64,000 bases of DNA. It comes from Strongylocentrotus purpuratus (lineage: Eukaryota; Echinodermata; Echinoidea; Camarodonta; Strongylocentrotidae). Where the stretch lies: contig NW_022145611.1 in assembly GCF_000002235.5 (NCBI RefSeq), positions 2,346,754-2,410,753 on the forward strand. Reading direction: 5' to 3'. The notes beneath the pieces are model-generated. The model searched no databases. It was not told where the DNA came from and saw only the letters and a program-made list of their open reading frames with translations. The translations under genes were made by a program, and so were the position numbers. Of the stretch, positions 23,906-36,144 are shown piece after piece. Every line of letters begins with the position of its first letter. Positions within the stretch are counted from its first letter, which is position 1.

Positions 23906-24537
23906 GGGAAAGGGAAGATAAAAGGAAAGAAAGAAGAATAAGAAGAGAAGAGGGAAACGGGGGGGGGGGCGAAGGACTCGTGCCAAAAAATAAATCAGAG
24001 AGAGAGAGAAGGGAAAGGGAAAGGGAAAGAGAAGATAAAAGGAAAGAAAGAAGAGGAAAAAGAAGAAAAGAGGGAAACGTGGGCAAAGGGCTTTTGCCTC
24101 CTCCCCCCCCCCCCGCCAACAAATAAATAGGAGAGAAAGAGAAGGGAAAGGGAAAGGGAAAGGGAAAGAGAAGATAAAAGGAAAGAAAGAAGAGGAAGAA
24201 GAAGAAAAGAGAGAAACGTGGGCAAAGGGCTTTTGCCTCCTCCCCCCCCCCCCCCGCCAACAAATAAATAGGAGAGAGAGATAGAGATAGAGAGAAGGGA
24301 AAGGGAAAGAAAATATAAAAGGAAAGAAAGAAGAAGAAGAAGGAAAGAGGGAAATGGGGGAAGGGCAAAAGGCTCTTGCCTCCTCCCTCCCCCCCCCCCC
24401 CCCGCCAAAAAAATAAATAAGAGAGAGAGAGAGAAGGGAAAGGGAAAGAGAAGATAAAAGGAAAGAAAAAAGAGGAAAAGAAGAAAAGAGGGACACGGGG
24501 GCGAAGGGCTCTTGCCCCCCCCCCACCAAAAATAAAT

Positions 24538-24591
<54 letters not shown>

Positions 24592-26320
24592 GAAAGGGAA
24601 AGGGAAAGAGAATATAAAAGGAAAGAAAGAAGAATAAGAAGAAAAGAGGGAAACGGGGGCGAAGGGCTCTTGCCTCCTCCCCCCCCCCCGCCAACAAATA
24701 AATAGGAGAGAGAGAGAGAGAGAGAGAAGGGAAAGGAAAAGAAAATATAAAAGGAAAGAAAGAAGAAGAAGAAGGAAAGATGGATACGGGGGAAGGGCGA
24801 AAGGTTCTTACCTCCTCCCTCCCCCCCCCCCCGCCAAAAAAATAAATAAGAGAGAGAGAGAGAGAAGGGAAAGGGAAAGAGAAGATAAAAGGAAAGAAAG
24901 AAGAGGAAAAGAAGAAAAGAGGGACACGGGGGCGAAGGGCTCTTGCCCTCCCCCCCCCCACCAAAAATAAATAAATAAGAGAGAGAGAGAGAGAGAGAAG
25001 GGAAAGGGAAAGGGAAAGAGAAGATAAAAGGAAAGAAAGAAGAGGAAGAAGAAGAAAAGAGAGAAACGTGGGCAAAGGGCTTTTGCCTCCTCCCCCCCCC
25101 CCCCCGCCAACAAATAAATAGGAGAGAGAGATAGAGATAGAGAGAAGGGAAAGGGAAAGGGAAAGAAAATATAAAAGGAAAGAAAGAAGAAGAAGGAAAG
25201 AGGGAAATGGGGGAAGGGCAAAAGGCTCTTGCCCCCTCCCTCCCCCCCCCCCCCGCCAAAAAAATAAATAAGAGCGAGAGAGAGAAGGGAAAGGGAAAGA
25301 GAAGATAAAAGGAAAGAAAGAAGAGGAAAAGAAGAAAAGAGGGACACGGGGGCGAAGGGCTCTTGCCCCCCCCCCCACCAAAAATAAATAAATAAGAGAG
25401 AGAGAGAGAGAGAGAGAGAAAAGGGAAAGAGAATATAAAAGGAAAGAAAGAAGAATAAGAAGAAAAGAGGGAAACGGGGGCGAAGGGCTCTTGCCTCCTC
25501 CCCCCCCCCCGCCAACAAATAAATAGGAGAGAGAGAGAGAGAGAGAGAGAGAAGGGAAAGGAAAAGAAAATATAAAAGGAAAGAAAGAAGAAGAAGAAGG
25601 AAAGATGGATACGGGGGAAGGGCGAAAGGTTCTTACCTCCCCCCCCCCCCTTCCCGCCAAAAAATTAATAAGAGAGAGAGAGAGAGAAGGGAGAGGGAAA
25701 GAAAATCTAAAAGGAAAGAAAGAAGAGGAAAAAGAATAAGAAAAGAGGGAAAGGGGGCGAAGGGCTCTTGCCAACAAAATAAATAAGAGAGAGAGAGAAG
25801 GGAAAGGGAAAGAGAAGATAAAAGGAAAGAAAGAAGAGGAAGAAGAAGAAGAAAAGAGTTAAACGGGGGCGAAGGGCTCTTGCCTCCCCCGCCAAAAGTA
25901 AATAAGAGAGAGAGAGAGAGAGAGAGAGAAGGGAAAGAAAGAAGAGGAAGAAGAATAAGAAGAAAAGAGGGAAACGGGGGCGAAGGGCTCTTGCCCTGCC
26001 CCCCCCCCCCGCCAAAAATAAATAAGAGAGAGAGAAGGGAGAGGAAAAAAAATATAAAAGGAAAGAAAGAAGAGGAATAAGAAGGAAAGAGGGAAACGGG
26101 GGAAGGGCGAAGGGCTCTTGCCCCCCTCCCCCCCCCGCCAACAAAATAAATAAGAGAGAGAGGGAGGGAAGGGAAAAGGAAAGAAAATATAAAAGAAAAG
26201 AAAGAAGAGGAAAAAAGAATAAGAAAAGAGGGAAACAGGGGCGAAGGGCTCTTGCCTCCTCCCTCCCCCCCCCCCCCCCGCCAAAAAATAAATAAGAGAG
26301 AGAGAGAGAGAGAATCTGTT
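23906..26320 (+). repeat. left-arm tandem purine units
   Basis: This is a head-to-tail array of about 18 units of roughly 125-165 bp. Units differ mainly in the number of GA steps, GGGAAA steps and Gs/Cs, not in point changes. The long open frames across it (up to about 630 codons of Ser/Leu/Phe/Pro and Gly) arise because purine strands have few stop codons. They are not genes. Confidence 0.92.
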
Positions 26321-28269
26321 CTGATCCTGGTCCTGATCCTCAAGAGGGATATAAAGAAGACCAATAAGAACGTTATCGTTCGAGAGAGAGTGTTTGTTGC
26401 TTCTAGAACATTTTAGAATTAAGTCCCATCACTTTGCAGTTGTGGGGAGGGACTATGATTATTACCCCCTTGGATGGCTTCCCAGAGTCTGGCTTTGAAG
26501 GTTTCGACTGCGTTGCAGGCAACGCAGGGGGGGGGGGGGAAGTAAATTCCAGGCCCGTACGGTTCTTGGAAAGAAGGTGAGTCGATATATATCCGTCTTG
26601 CATCTTATGTTGGAGAAGGAGAGGGAAAGAGAAGATAAAAGGAAAGAAAGAAGAGGAAGAGGAAGAAGAATTTGTGTTCTGCCAGTGTCACAAATAGATA
26701 TATAAATATGCTCATCTGACGATAATTTGATGTATAAAACCTCTCACCTTCTTGGGGCTCCGCCCCTTGGATCCAACACCAATTTGTGTCCTGCCAGTGT
26801 CACAAATAGATATAAAAATATGCTCATCTGACCGTTATTTATTGCCCAAAACCCCTGAGCTTCCGGGTGCTCCACCCCCTGGACCCCACGCCAATTCGTG
26901 ACCCCTGTGTCACAAATAAGGTATAAAATAATAATAATTTAATGGACAAAACTCCTGAGCTTCTGGGGGCTCCGCCCCCTGGACCCAACACCAAATTGTG
27001 TCCTGCCACTGTCACAAATAAGGTATAAAATTATGCTCATCCGACGTTAATTTTGATGATTAATACCCCTGAGCTTCTGAGGGCTCCGCCCTGTGAAAAA
27101 AACGTGTAAAAAAAAAAACACGTTAATTTTTACCGTTTTGGGGAGATACCCCCCCCCCCCTGGCGTTCAAGGGGGGGGGGGTACGATTTTTCAAATTTTT
27201 GAGGGCCCCAAAAAAGATTAGTGCTCTCTAGTAATTTCGCGACTACTCCGGAACCGCGGCAGATATAAAGTTTTTTTTTTATGACTTTTTTCTTTCGAAT
27301 CTTACGCATCTTTTGAAACATTTTTTTGTTGAAAATCGGACGTGTAATTGCGGAGTCACGTGACCTTTTGTTTTTGCATGTCAGCCCTAAAATCGCTCAT
27401 TTTTGTGATTTATGTACCAAACATATGGAAATACCATTTATTCTTTTTAAAAAAGAGAAAACATTGGTTATTTGGTCTTGTTTCAAGTTAATGTGTTTGA
27501 TTTTGGGTAAAAATAGTTGAATTGTGGTTAGAAATGAAATGAAATAACAAAATAATATAATACATAAACACAAATTATCAAAACAAGAGATAACATAGGG
27601 ATAAACTGGCTCTTCCAACTTTGTTGTCGTATCATTATTCTAACGAATATATGAAGTGAAAAAGAACGCTCGAATATGAATTATATATGATTTATGGGTA
27701 AAAATGTGAATTCTCTGACCTTGTTTGCATAAATTACCATAAATATGCATTTTCGCGGCGATCGGCTGTGAAACGGCCGAGATCTCAGAAGAAGGACCCC
27801 CCCCCCCCCCCACCCTCAAGTCCACTCCAATCACATTGAAAAAAAGTATGACTTAAATCATCTCTCTCATCATTATATAGTATTCATGTTTTTAATATTA
27901 TTTATTGTCCATTAAACAAGTTCATAGAGAAAATACATATCTCTCTGCAACATTAAAAAAGAATCTTCATTAATATGTCTTAATTTGTATTGATAGCCTT
28001 GTGGTCGCCAACAGTGGTGTAGGCAGGGGCGTCTCCAAAGGGGGGTGTGGGGGTGCGACACCCCCCCCCCACCTGTCAGGATATGGTCGGTAAAATTGCG
28101 CTGCCGTCGGGAAAAAAGAGAAAAGGGGGAGGGGAAAAAAGAGAGTAAAAGGGAAAGAAAAGAACAAAAGAAAAAGAAAAGAAAAAAAAAGAAAAAGAAA
28201 AAAAAGGAAAGAAAAGAGAAGAAAGAAAAGAAAGAAGCAGAAAAACGAAAAAGAGGGAGAATAGGAAAA
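26321..28269. other. centre of the foldback element
   Basis: In order this holds about 290 bp of apparently single-copy sequence (26325-26610), a short purine-unit stub (26613-26670) and four units of a 112-bp repeat (26670-27090). Next comes a stretch (about 27130-27830) related to the interior of the piggyBac-like MITE at 61872-62647. Last is a G/C-run and purine-rich end (28020-28269) starting CAGGGGCGTCTCC, which resembles a hAT-type terminus. Nothing here encodes a protein. Confidence 0.65.
26670..27090. repeat. 112-bp tandem repeat, four units
   Basis: Each unit contains GCCAGTGTCACAAATA, TATGCTCATCTGAC, then CCCTGAGCTTCTGGGGGCTC with CGCCCCCTGGACCC. Related units are in the composite element at 20735-20990. 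The GGGGGCTCCGCCCCC core is self-complementary. Confidence 0.85.
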
Positions 28270-29541
28270 ACAGGAGGCAAGAGCCCTTCGCCCCCGTTAC
28301 CCTCTTTTCTTCTTATTCTCCTTCCTCTTCTTTCTTTTCTTTTATCTTCTCTTTCCCTTTCCCTTCTTTCTCTCTCTCTTATTTATTTTTTTTGGTGGGG
28401 GGAGGGGAAGGAGGGCTATAGGAGGCAAGAGCCCTTCGCCCCCGTTTCCTTCTTCTTCCTCTTCTTTCTTTCCTTTTATCTTCTCTTCTCTTTCCCTTTC
28501 CCTTTCCCTTCTCTCTCTTACTTATCTTTTGGCGGGGGGGGGGGGGAGGAGGAGGAGGCAAGAGCCCCTCTTTTCTTCTTATTCTTCTTCCTTTCCTTTT
28601 TTTATTCTCTTTCCATTTCCCTTTCCCTTCTCTCTTTCTCTCTTATTTATTTTTTGGCGGGGGGGGGGGAGGCAAGAGCCCTTCGCCCCCGTTTCCCTCT
28701 TTTCTTCTTCTTCTTCCTCTTCTTTCTTTTCTTTTATCTTCTCTTTCCCTTTCCCTTTCCCTTCTCTCTCTATCTCTTATTTATTTTTTGGCGGGGGTTG
28801 GGAGGGAGGAGGCAAGAGCCCTTCGCCCTTCCCCCGTTTCCCTCTTTCCTTCTTATTCCTCTTCTTTCTTTCCTTTTATATTTTCTTTCCCTTTTCCTTC
28901 TCTCCCTCTCTCTTATTTACTTTTGGCGGGGGGAGGCAATAGCCCTTCGCCCCTGTTTTCCTCTTTTCTTCTTCTTCTTCCTCTTCTTTCTTTCCTTTTA
29001 TCTTCTCTTTCCCTTTCCCTTCTCTCTCTCTCTCTCTTATTTATTTTGTTGGCAAGAGCCCTTCGCCCCCTTTCCCTCTTTTCTTATTCTTTTTCCTCTT
29101 CTTTCTTTCCTTTTAGATTTTCTTTCCCTCTCCCTTCTCTCTCTCTCTCTCTTATTTATTTTTTTGGCGGGAGGGGGGGGGGGGAGGTAAGAACCTTTCG
29201 CCCTTCCCCCTATCCATCTTTCCTTCTTCTTCTTCTTTCTTTCCTTTTATATTTTCTTTCTCTTTCCCTTCTCTCTCTCTCTCTCTCTCTCTTATTTATT
29301 TGTTGGCAGGAGGAGGCAAGAGCCCTTCGCCCCCTTTCCCTCTTTTCTTATTCTTTTTCCTCTTCTTTCTTTCCTTTTAGATTTTCTTTCCCTCTCCCTT
29401 CTCTCTCTCTCTCTCTCTCTCTCTGTTATTTATTTTTTTGGCGGGAGGGGGTGGGGGGAGGTAAGAACCTTTCGCCCTTCCTCCGTATCCATCTTTCCTT
29501 CTTCTTCTTCTTTCTTTCCTTTTATATTTTCTTTCCCTTTC

Positions 29542-29576
<35 letters not shown>

Positions 29577-30057
29577 TTATTTGTTGGCGGGGGGGGGGGG
29601 GAGGAGGCAAGAGCCCTTCGCCCCCGTTTCCCTCTTTTCTTTTTATTCTTCTTCCTCTTCTTTCTTTCCTTTTATATTCTCTTTCCATTTCCCTTTCCCT
29701 TCTCTCTCTCTCTCTCTCTCTCTCTCCCTTTCGCCCTTCCCCCGTTTCCCTCTTTCCTTCTTCTTCTTCTTTCTTTCCTTTTATATTTTCTTTCCCTTTC
29801 CCTTTCCCTTCTCTCTCTCTCTCTCTCTCTACTATTTGTTGGCGGGGGGGGGGGGGGAGGAGGCAAAAGCCCTTTGCCCACGTTTCCCTCTTTTCTTCTT
29901 CTTCCTCTTCTTTCTTTCCTTTTATCTTCTCTTTCCCTTTCCCTTCTCTCTCTCTGATTTATTTTTTGGCGGGGGGGGGGGGGCAAGAATCCTTCCTCCC
30001 CCCCGTTTCCCTCTTCTCTTATTCTTTTTTCTTTCCTTTTATCTTCCCTTTCCCTCC
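28270..30057 (-). repeat. right-arm tandem purine units (inverted)
   Basis: About 14 units of the same family as 23906-26320, here with the pyrimidine strand on top. Core GGCAAGAGCCCTTCGCCCCC recurs. Unit composition does not mirror the left arm one to one, so the arrays have changed copy number independently. Confidence 0.9.
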
Positions 30058-30384
30058 TTCTCTCTGTCTCCCCCATCAACATAGTAATAACGAAAGAGAC
30101 CACTCTGTAATCAAGACCATTCCATTTTATTTAATACATTTTCGATATACTTAAATTGGCAACTATTACCTTCTGTCCGAGATCCTCATTTTAAACGACT
30201 GATGCGAAAGACTAGTTGACGCACCCTTTCGAGAAAAGCCCCCCCGCTTTCATCGAAAGGGTGTGTTAAAACGGAACTCCGCTCTCAACGCACCCTTTCG
30301 AGAAAAGGCCCCCCTCTTTTATCGAATGGGTGCGTTGAGCACACCACACCGCGCCGCACCGCACCGCACCCTTTCGATGAAAGC
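30058..30384 (-). repeat. right terminal inverted repeat of foldback
   Basis: This is the reverse complement of 23576-23905 with only a few substitutions and run-length differences. Immediately outside, CGTACATGTAG at the right and CTACATGTACG plus five bases at the left are also complementary, so no clear direct target duplication can be read. Confidence 0.9.
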
Positions 30385-32055
30385 CGTACATGTAGGTGTA
30401 TTATTGGCTATAGTATAGGGTCTTTTTGTTTACAAGACATAGCTTTTATTTCCATTTCAGGACAGTACTTGTAGGCATAATGTAGTACTTCATGCTCCTA
30501 AACCAGGGATCTAGCTGAATCAACACAGGGGTTCAATTTACATGTAGCATACTGTAAATAGTAATGTACATGTACATGTAGATGTAGAGCTCTATATTTA
30601 CACTGCAAGCATTTTTTTCTTGACATTCAGGTTTTCGTCGGAAGTTGCTACTTCACATTATTAAACCACTAACACACAACAGTGAAGACCTACTGTACCT
30701 CTGGAGTGTTTTTTGTGTAAACGCTGGCAGAAATTTTACTGTTTTTGTTGTGCAACTTGTATGCTTACTCTCAAAACATTGATGAATGATTGCAGATTTA
30801 TCTAGATAAGTTTATAGTCTTTGCTACTCCTAGCATGAAAATGATTCAGATATGGTTGCATGCATAAAAAATTGCAAGTGATTCAGGTTCGCAAAATTTT
30901 TCAATGGCAACTCAAAACTGACACAAAACTGTATTTTTTTAATTTGCAAGAATTTCGTTATCTGAAAATGGCATGGGTGTACATGGTACATGTACATGTT
31001 GTACATGTAGTTGACGTTACTGGTGCAAAAGTTACATGTTGCGATGCAGGTACCGGTACATGTATTTGTAGTTTCTTGTTTAAAAGTACTGCATGTACAG
31101 TATGTACATGTACATACATGTACATGTAGCTCGAGCCATGGCCAGATTATTAGTATTTAACGGAGAATGTTGCAAACAATTTGTGTGATTACACTTGCAC
31201 CAACTGCACACGACACTATTACACATGTGCATGTAGATATGAATATTTGTTATCCTTTGGGTTCGCCAGACCATGATCACAATGCTGCAAGAAATATGAT
31301 TACATGTACTGTACATTACATGTATGTGTGTGTAATTGTGTAATGACTAGAATACCAATGCTCTTTTATTAAGCGTTAGAAACAGTGCAGCACACCATCA
31401 ATGCTTGTACAGCAAGAAGGGCCCTCTCCGTCTAGCTCAGTCGATCATACAAGCTCTTTCTCATTCTCATGATGCCTATAGCTGCCTGCCATGCACTCAC
31501 ATGCTGCCTCTCGTATAGTGTTGCCATGGAGATAGTATGGCTGTCCACTTGTGCCTTTGTAGTGGTTGTGCATTACAGTGTCAAAGCAGAATACTGTATG
31601 AATTATGCTAAATTATCTGTCAATTTTGGAACAGAAAATGTATTCACTTGTTCAGTTGTTATTAATATTATGTATATTCCCATACAAATGAATGAACAAA
31701 TGAATGTACTACAGTTGTACATGTACCAGTAGCTACATGTACATACATGTACACAAAACAACACATTACATTTACATGTACATGTAGGTAGACCATACAG
31801 CAGCATATAGGCCTACATACACATATATATATATATATACATGTAATATATCCACAAAAACACAAGAAATAATGATCCTCCCTACATGAAGAAATTGTCA
31901 TTTTGTAAAACAATATCTTTGTGTACGGAGGATGATATTTTCCTGTGTTTTTTCTATTTTCTATAAGTCTGAGCAGAACTACATTTAAACAAAATACATT
32001 GTACATTGTTCATGTTTTTCAACTTACATTGTATGCATATTTGTATCATCTAGAC

Positions 32056-32612
32056 CAGGCCTTCTCAACTAGTTTATTAGAAGCGCCAAAACAAAAATGA
32101 ATTGAGGTTGAAGTGCCAACCTGTATGTTTGGTGACTGTGTTACGAGGGAGCGTAGCGACCGAGCCGATACCGGGTGGGTTCCAGGGGGCGAAGCCCCCG
32201 GAAGCTAGTGGATTTAAGGGCTTTTTTGAGGCCCAGATGTGGCATTTTTAACACCTTTTTGTTCCATAAAACATCAATCATAATTTCATATTGATGTGAA
32301 ATAATTAGTACAATTCCTGGCTAAAATCTACACTGTTAGTTAATTTATATGTAGTTATTTTGGTGCAATAAACACGGAAAATGTCAAAATGAAGTGAAAA
32401 TCAAACAAACAAAATGGCTTGCTTACATTTTGGGCTCAACTTCGACTGCGACTTTTTGATTTTTCTGAGTTTTTTTATTTTAGAATATAATTTTTTAATG
32501 TTGTTCTTTCTTTAATTTTTAATTTTTATTAATTTGTTGAAACAGCCGCGCGCCACTCTGACTAACCGCAAGCGCCACGAGTGGCGCGCGCGCCGCCAGT
32601 TGAGAAGGCCTG
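32056..32612 (+). mobile_element. hAT MITE, copy 2 (557 bp)
   Basis: It has the same CAGGCCTTCTCAACT termini as copy 1, in the same orientation. A perfect 8-bp duplication ATCTAGAC lies at 32048-32055 and 32613-32620. It shares the GAGCGTAGCGACCGAGCCGA block and the GCGCCACGAGTGGCGC palindrome and lacks the extra segment of copy 1. Confidence 0.93.
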
Positions 32613-33418
32613 ATCTAGACCTATATCCTGGTGTTCACATTATGTTGCCTGTCATGTCATTTTTGAATGATCATGTGAGAGATTTGATCTCCACCTCACA
32701 GAGACACTTACATAACAACATCTTACAATAAAACTAGTTGATTAACAAACTAAACAAATAATTAGCTTGTACAATAGGTTCATAAACCAATGTTTAGAAG
32801 GAGTATACAACCTATTACAACTTCTTACCTTTAATAAGCTACATGTAGGGAAGCTAATTAATGTAGATCTACAAACTGTAGTGTTTGATTTTGTATACCT
32901 CTTGGTCTAATAGCCATTATATTGAGAGCCTGTCATGTATGTGTTGCCATGTCTGGCAAGCCTACCCTGTTCAATAGCTAATACATTCATGTCATTTGAA
33001 ATGTATTTGTTATATATCGACTCAAGCATTTTTGCTTATGATAGTTGGCCTCTGCATTTATCTTGATTATTTTTTAAATATTTTTGTTTTACTTACCTCC
33101 ATACTTTCAAGCTGTCAATTATATATGCATTTGTATGTGTGTGTATTTAAGTTGTCACTCTTTGTGTAAATCAATTATATTATATTATTGTTATTTGAAT
33201 GTTTTATATTTGATTTGTCAATATTAAAATGCAGAAACATCTGCTAAAAAAGAAAAGAAAAAAGAAAGAAAAGATGTCCTTGTCATTTTATGAGCTTTAA
33301 TATAAATGAGACAGGTTATAACACAGACATCTGACATTTATACATAAGTCCTTTTACACGTACATGTAGATGGCACTAGTAGATCCATGAAGATAAAATT
33401 GAAGACATTTTATTTTGT

Positions 33419-33453
<35 letters not shown>

Positions 33454-33458
33454 GCCAG

Positions 33459-33536
33459 GATTCTTCGTCTGCAATTCCAGTGACTCTGAAGGTTGACGCT
33501 CATGGACACTTTCTCTATTGGAAGATCCAGAATAAG
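33459..33536 (+). CDS. phospholipase C beta, exon 2
   Basis: This is a 78-nt phase-0 exon between TCTGCCAG and GTATGC. It encodes DSSSAIPVTLKVDAHGHFLY followed by WKIQNK (residues 34-59). Human PLCB1 has [25 protein letters not shown] and PLCB3 has [23 protein letters not shown] at this place. These are early strands of the N-terminal PH domain. The acceptor is preceded by a long (CT)n tract that serves as polypyrimidine tract. Confidence 0.93.
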
Positions 33537-35214
33537 GTATGCATTTCACTTAATCATTTTTGCATTAAAAACAAGTGTACATGTTTAATGTAAATTGTCT
33601 TACATAGTCACACATACACGTAAAGACAATCAACGTCAAGTGAATAGTGTAAACCATAATTAAGATGAATGGCGCTGTAACAAACCGACAGGTAGAAACT
33701 ATTTATGTATGGACTACTTCAATGTTTTAATGAAGTGGAGTGTTGATTCACTTTGATACACCTTTCACACAGTGCTCACTTTCTGTTCAGTTTTGATATA
33801 TTTTTGACAAATATTAGCAAGCAACAATTTTACTTTAAAAAAAGAAGAAAGGGCCTTTTAATTGAATTAACTTGCAACGATACAAACATATGTGTTATAT
33901 CTCTTTTGTTATGTATAAAAGAAATAGGAGATTAATAAGCTACTTGTAAACACAACATGCATAAAACACAAAATGACTTAACATGGACAATTGTAAATAT
34001 CCAAAAGAAAGATACAAAGCAGACACATTAAAATAAGTGTCGATATACACCAGTCTTCTCAAAATAACAGCTCAGAGTATCAGTGCCAATGTGAACATTA
34101 AACACAAACATATTCACTGTATGCAGATTTGCAAAAACAAATCTTGAGAAAGTAAAATCGAAGATGCTGTCTTGACTTAAGTTTTGCTCCATTATTTGAA
34201 ATTTAAACATTCCCCAAGGTCACTTCTTAAGCCCTGCCATGCTCCACAAAAACAACTTTTAGTATCAGATTATCTCCTTTATAATTCATGTTTGTTTTTC
34301 TACTTACAAAACCATGTTTGTCAGTGCTGGGGTTACTAAGTTATTTGAAAGGCAACGGAAATGTTTACAAAAAATGCTTAAAAGAATACTTATAAAAAAA
34401 AATATGGGCATTATAACTATATACAGACAATGCAATGTATCATGTGCACCACCCAGAACCTTTTACAGAGGTACATGTAGTTTCATTATAATTAGATTAT
34501 CTAAATTCAACTGTTGCTCAGATGCAATCAATATGAAATCCTTTTCTGGAAACAATGTTACTCAACATATACTAGTACAGTAAACATGATTTAATCAGAT
34601 TAGCAGCAAATGCCAAACAGATAGGAAAGGCAAAAGAAATCAATTTCATTTAAAGAGCACACTGCCTTCTGTGATGACTATGATGGTGTGTTTCTACTGC
34701 TGGATGAAGAACATTCCATCCAGTCACTGTATATGCACAATATCACAAACTACAATGTATGTGGTGCACAGCCTCAACAGCTGTTTCGATATATATGCAC
34801 TATTCACGCATAACCTGTTCAATGATAATTTATTTTTTGTTTCAAGTTGGTAGTTTATCACCATAATGATGAATTCATGTGGAATGATTGATAGGGTTAT
34901 GGGAACACACTTGTTGAGCAGGGCTGGGTATATTTGCCTTGACTTTTGTTGAATCAATAACACAAATATGATGTGTATGGTTATCTCACTTCGCAAGGAG
35001 AAGAGGCCTGTGGAGTATTATCAGTAATATGCATCTAGAACGCTGATCAAAAGCATTTTATTTTTGTGCAGGCTGTATTCTGAAATATTGATTTGCGTCA
35101 TGGAAAAAGGTGAGAATATTTGGACATGAGATAAGACAAAGTTACATACTTGTACATTGGTCAGCTGACTATCTAATAAACTTTGTAACACTGTTGATGT
35201 ATTTCATCAATTTA

Positions 35215-35395
35215 TTCCTTTTTTGTTTATTTATTAATTAATTTATTGATTAATTTATTCATTTATTGTAGTTATTCATTAACTTATTCAATTAAATATA
35301 TCTTGTTATTTATTTATTCTGTTGATTAATTAATTTTTTTATTTTCCCCCTTATCTTTATTTATCTTTCTGCTTATTTATAATAATTTATACAAA
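35215..35395. repeat. ATTTATT-type low-complexity DNA
   Basis: This is imperfect TTTATTAATTAATT repetition in PLCB intron 2. It has no coding content. Confidence 0.85.
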
Positions 35396-35625
35396 GAATA
35401 ACATGAACATACACGTTTATGTATGTCAGTTTGCATTAATTTAGTTAGTCTTTAACACGGTATTTTCATTTCAAATTGCATAAATTATAAATACTTTTTT
35501 TCAAATTGAAACAATTAAACTCACAGAATAAACATTCATTGGGGTCCAGTGTCCTCCAAACCAGGGGAAAGAAAGCAGATTGCACTGGATTTATTTATTC
35601 AGATATAGGCAGTCATGTTTATTAA

Positions 35626-36144
35626 AGTGACTTGGTAACATTGTTGAAGGTTGATGAAAAAAATTGCTTAATTTTTTGTAAAAAATGTTACTTATTATAT
35701 TCCTTCTACTGTACTGACCCTCTGACATGCAAAAAAAATCATGACAAAATTCTCAAACCACGAAGATATCTATGGTTTTCTTTGAAGGCGTCGATGTACG
35801 ACACCCTCTAACAGTGATCAACAGTAAATTCTCCCAACCATTTTTTCATGAAAAAAAGACATAGAACAGGCTATAAAAAATCTGTCAACACTTAAATGTC
35901 TGGAATGGAATGTAGAGCCATTTTATTGCTTTGTGACCATTTCCATTCACCTAAAATGTAATTAAATTGTAAGAATATAGTTGGGAGAATTAAGGAATCG
36001 ATCAGATCAGTTTTTCCCAATTTGTACCATGAATAATGGTCCGTTTTCACTCAAATTTTCAGATTATCTTTAATTGTACATCTAGCATTGAAGTCACTAC
36101 CTTAGCACCACTATCTCTCATCTAAACAATGTTACCAAGTCCCT
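35626..36144. mobile_element. TTAA-flanked MITE (519 bp)
   Basis: The left end is AGTGACTTGGTAACATTGTT; the right end AACAATGTTACCAAGTCCCT is its complement with one mismatch. TTAA lies at 35622-35625 and 36145-36148. It is non-coding and Kolobok-like by the TTAA duplication and A/GGG termini. Confidence 0.85.

Larger units (their letters stand above)
23576..30384. mobile_element. 6.8-kb foldback element with purine-array arms
   Basis: The outermost about 330 bp (23576-23905) reappear as reverse complement at 30058-30384 with only a handful of differences. The tips read GCTTTCATCGAAAGGGTGCG. Inside each end lies an array of about 125-165-bp units running toward the centre in opposite orientation: about 18 units in the left arm (23880-26320) and about 14 in the right (28270-30080). 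Each unit is a homopurine tract, a GGGGGCGAAGGGCTCTTGCC core, a poly-C run and CGCCAA(C/A)AAATAAATA. The 2-kb centre holds unrelated sequence. No transposase is visible. Foldback structure with long repetitive inverted ends is known from Drosophila FB and sea urchin TU elements; relationship to either is inference. Confidence 0.85.
14703..33458 (+). other. PLCB intron 1 (18.8 kb)
   Basis: This intron has donor GTGAGT and acceptor TCTGCCAG after a (CT)n polypyrimidine tract (33419-33452). It holds a TIR element at 15833-16265, stretches dense in TACATGTA, an ATT-rich block at about 18905-19075, the GC-rich composite at 19915-22320, two hAT MITE copies, and the foldback element at 23576-30384. 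The intervening stretches 14.7-15.8, 16.3-18.9, 19.1-19.9, 30.4-32.0 and 32.6-33.4 kb show no exon or element that I recognise. Confidence 0.85.

Noticed and set aside
23850-29957. Very long open frames (up to about 630 codons) rich in Ser/Leu/Phe/Pro and Gly
   Set aside because: They run over the purine/pyrimidine arrays in several frames of the same strand. Lack of stops is a composition effect, there is no domain, and frames break at unit boundaries.
31425-31490. TAGCTCAGTCG resembling a tRNA A box (also at 60473)
   Set aside because: No B box at the expected distance at either place.
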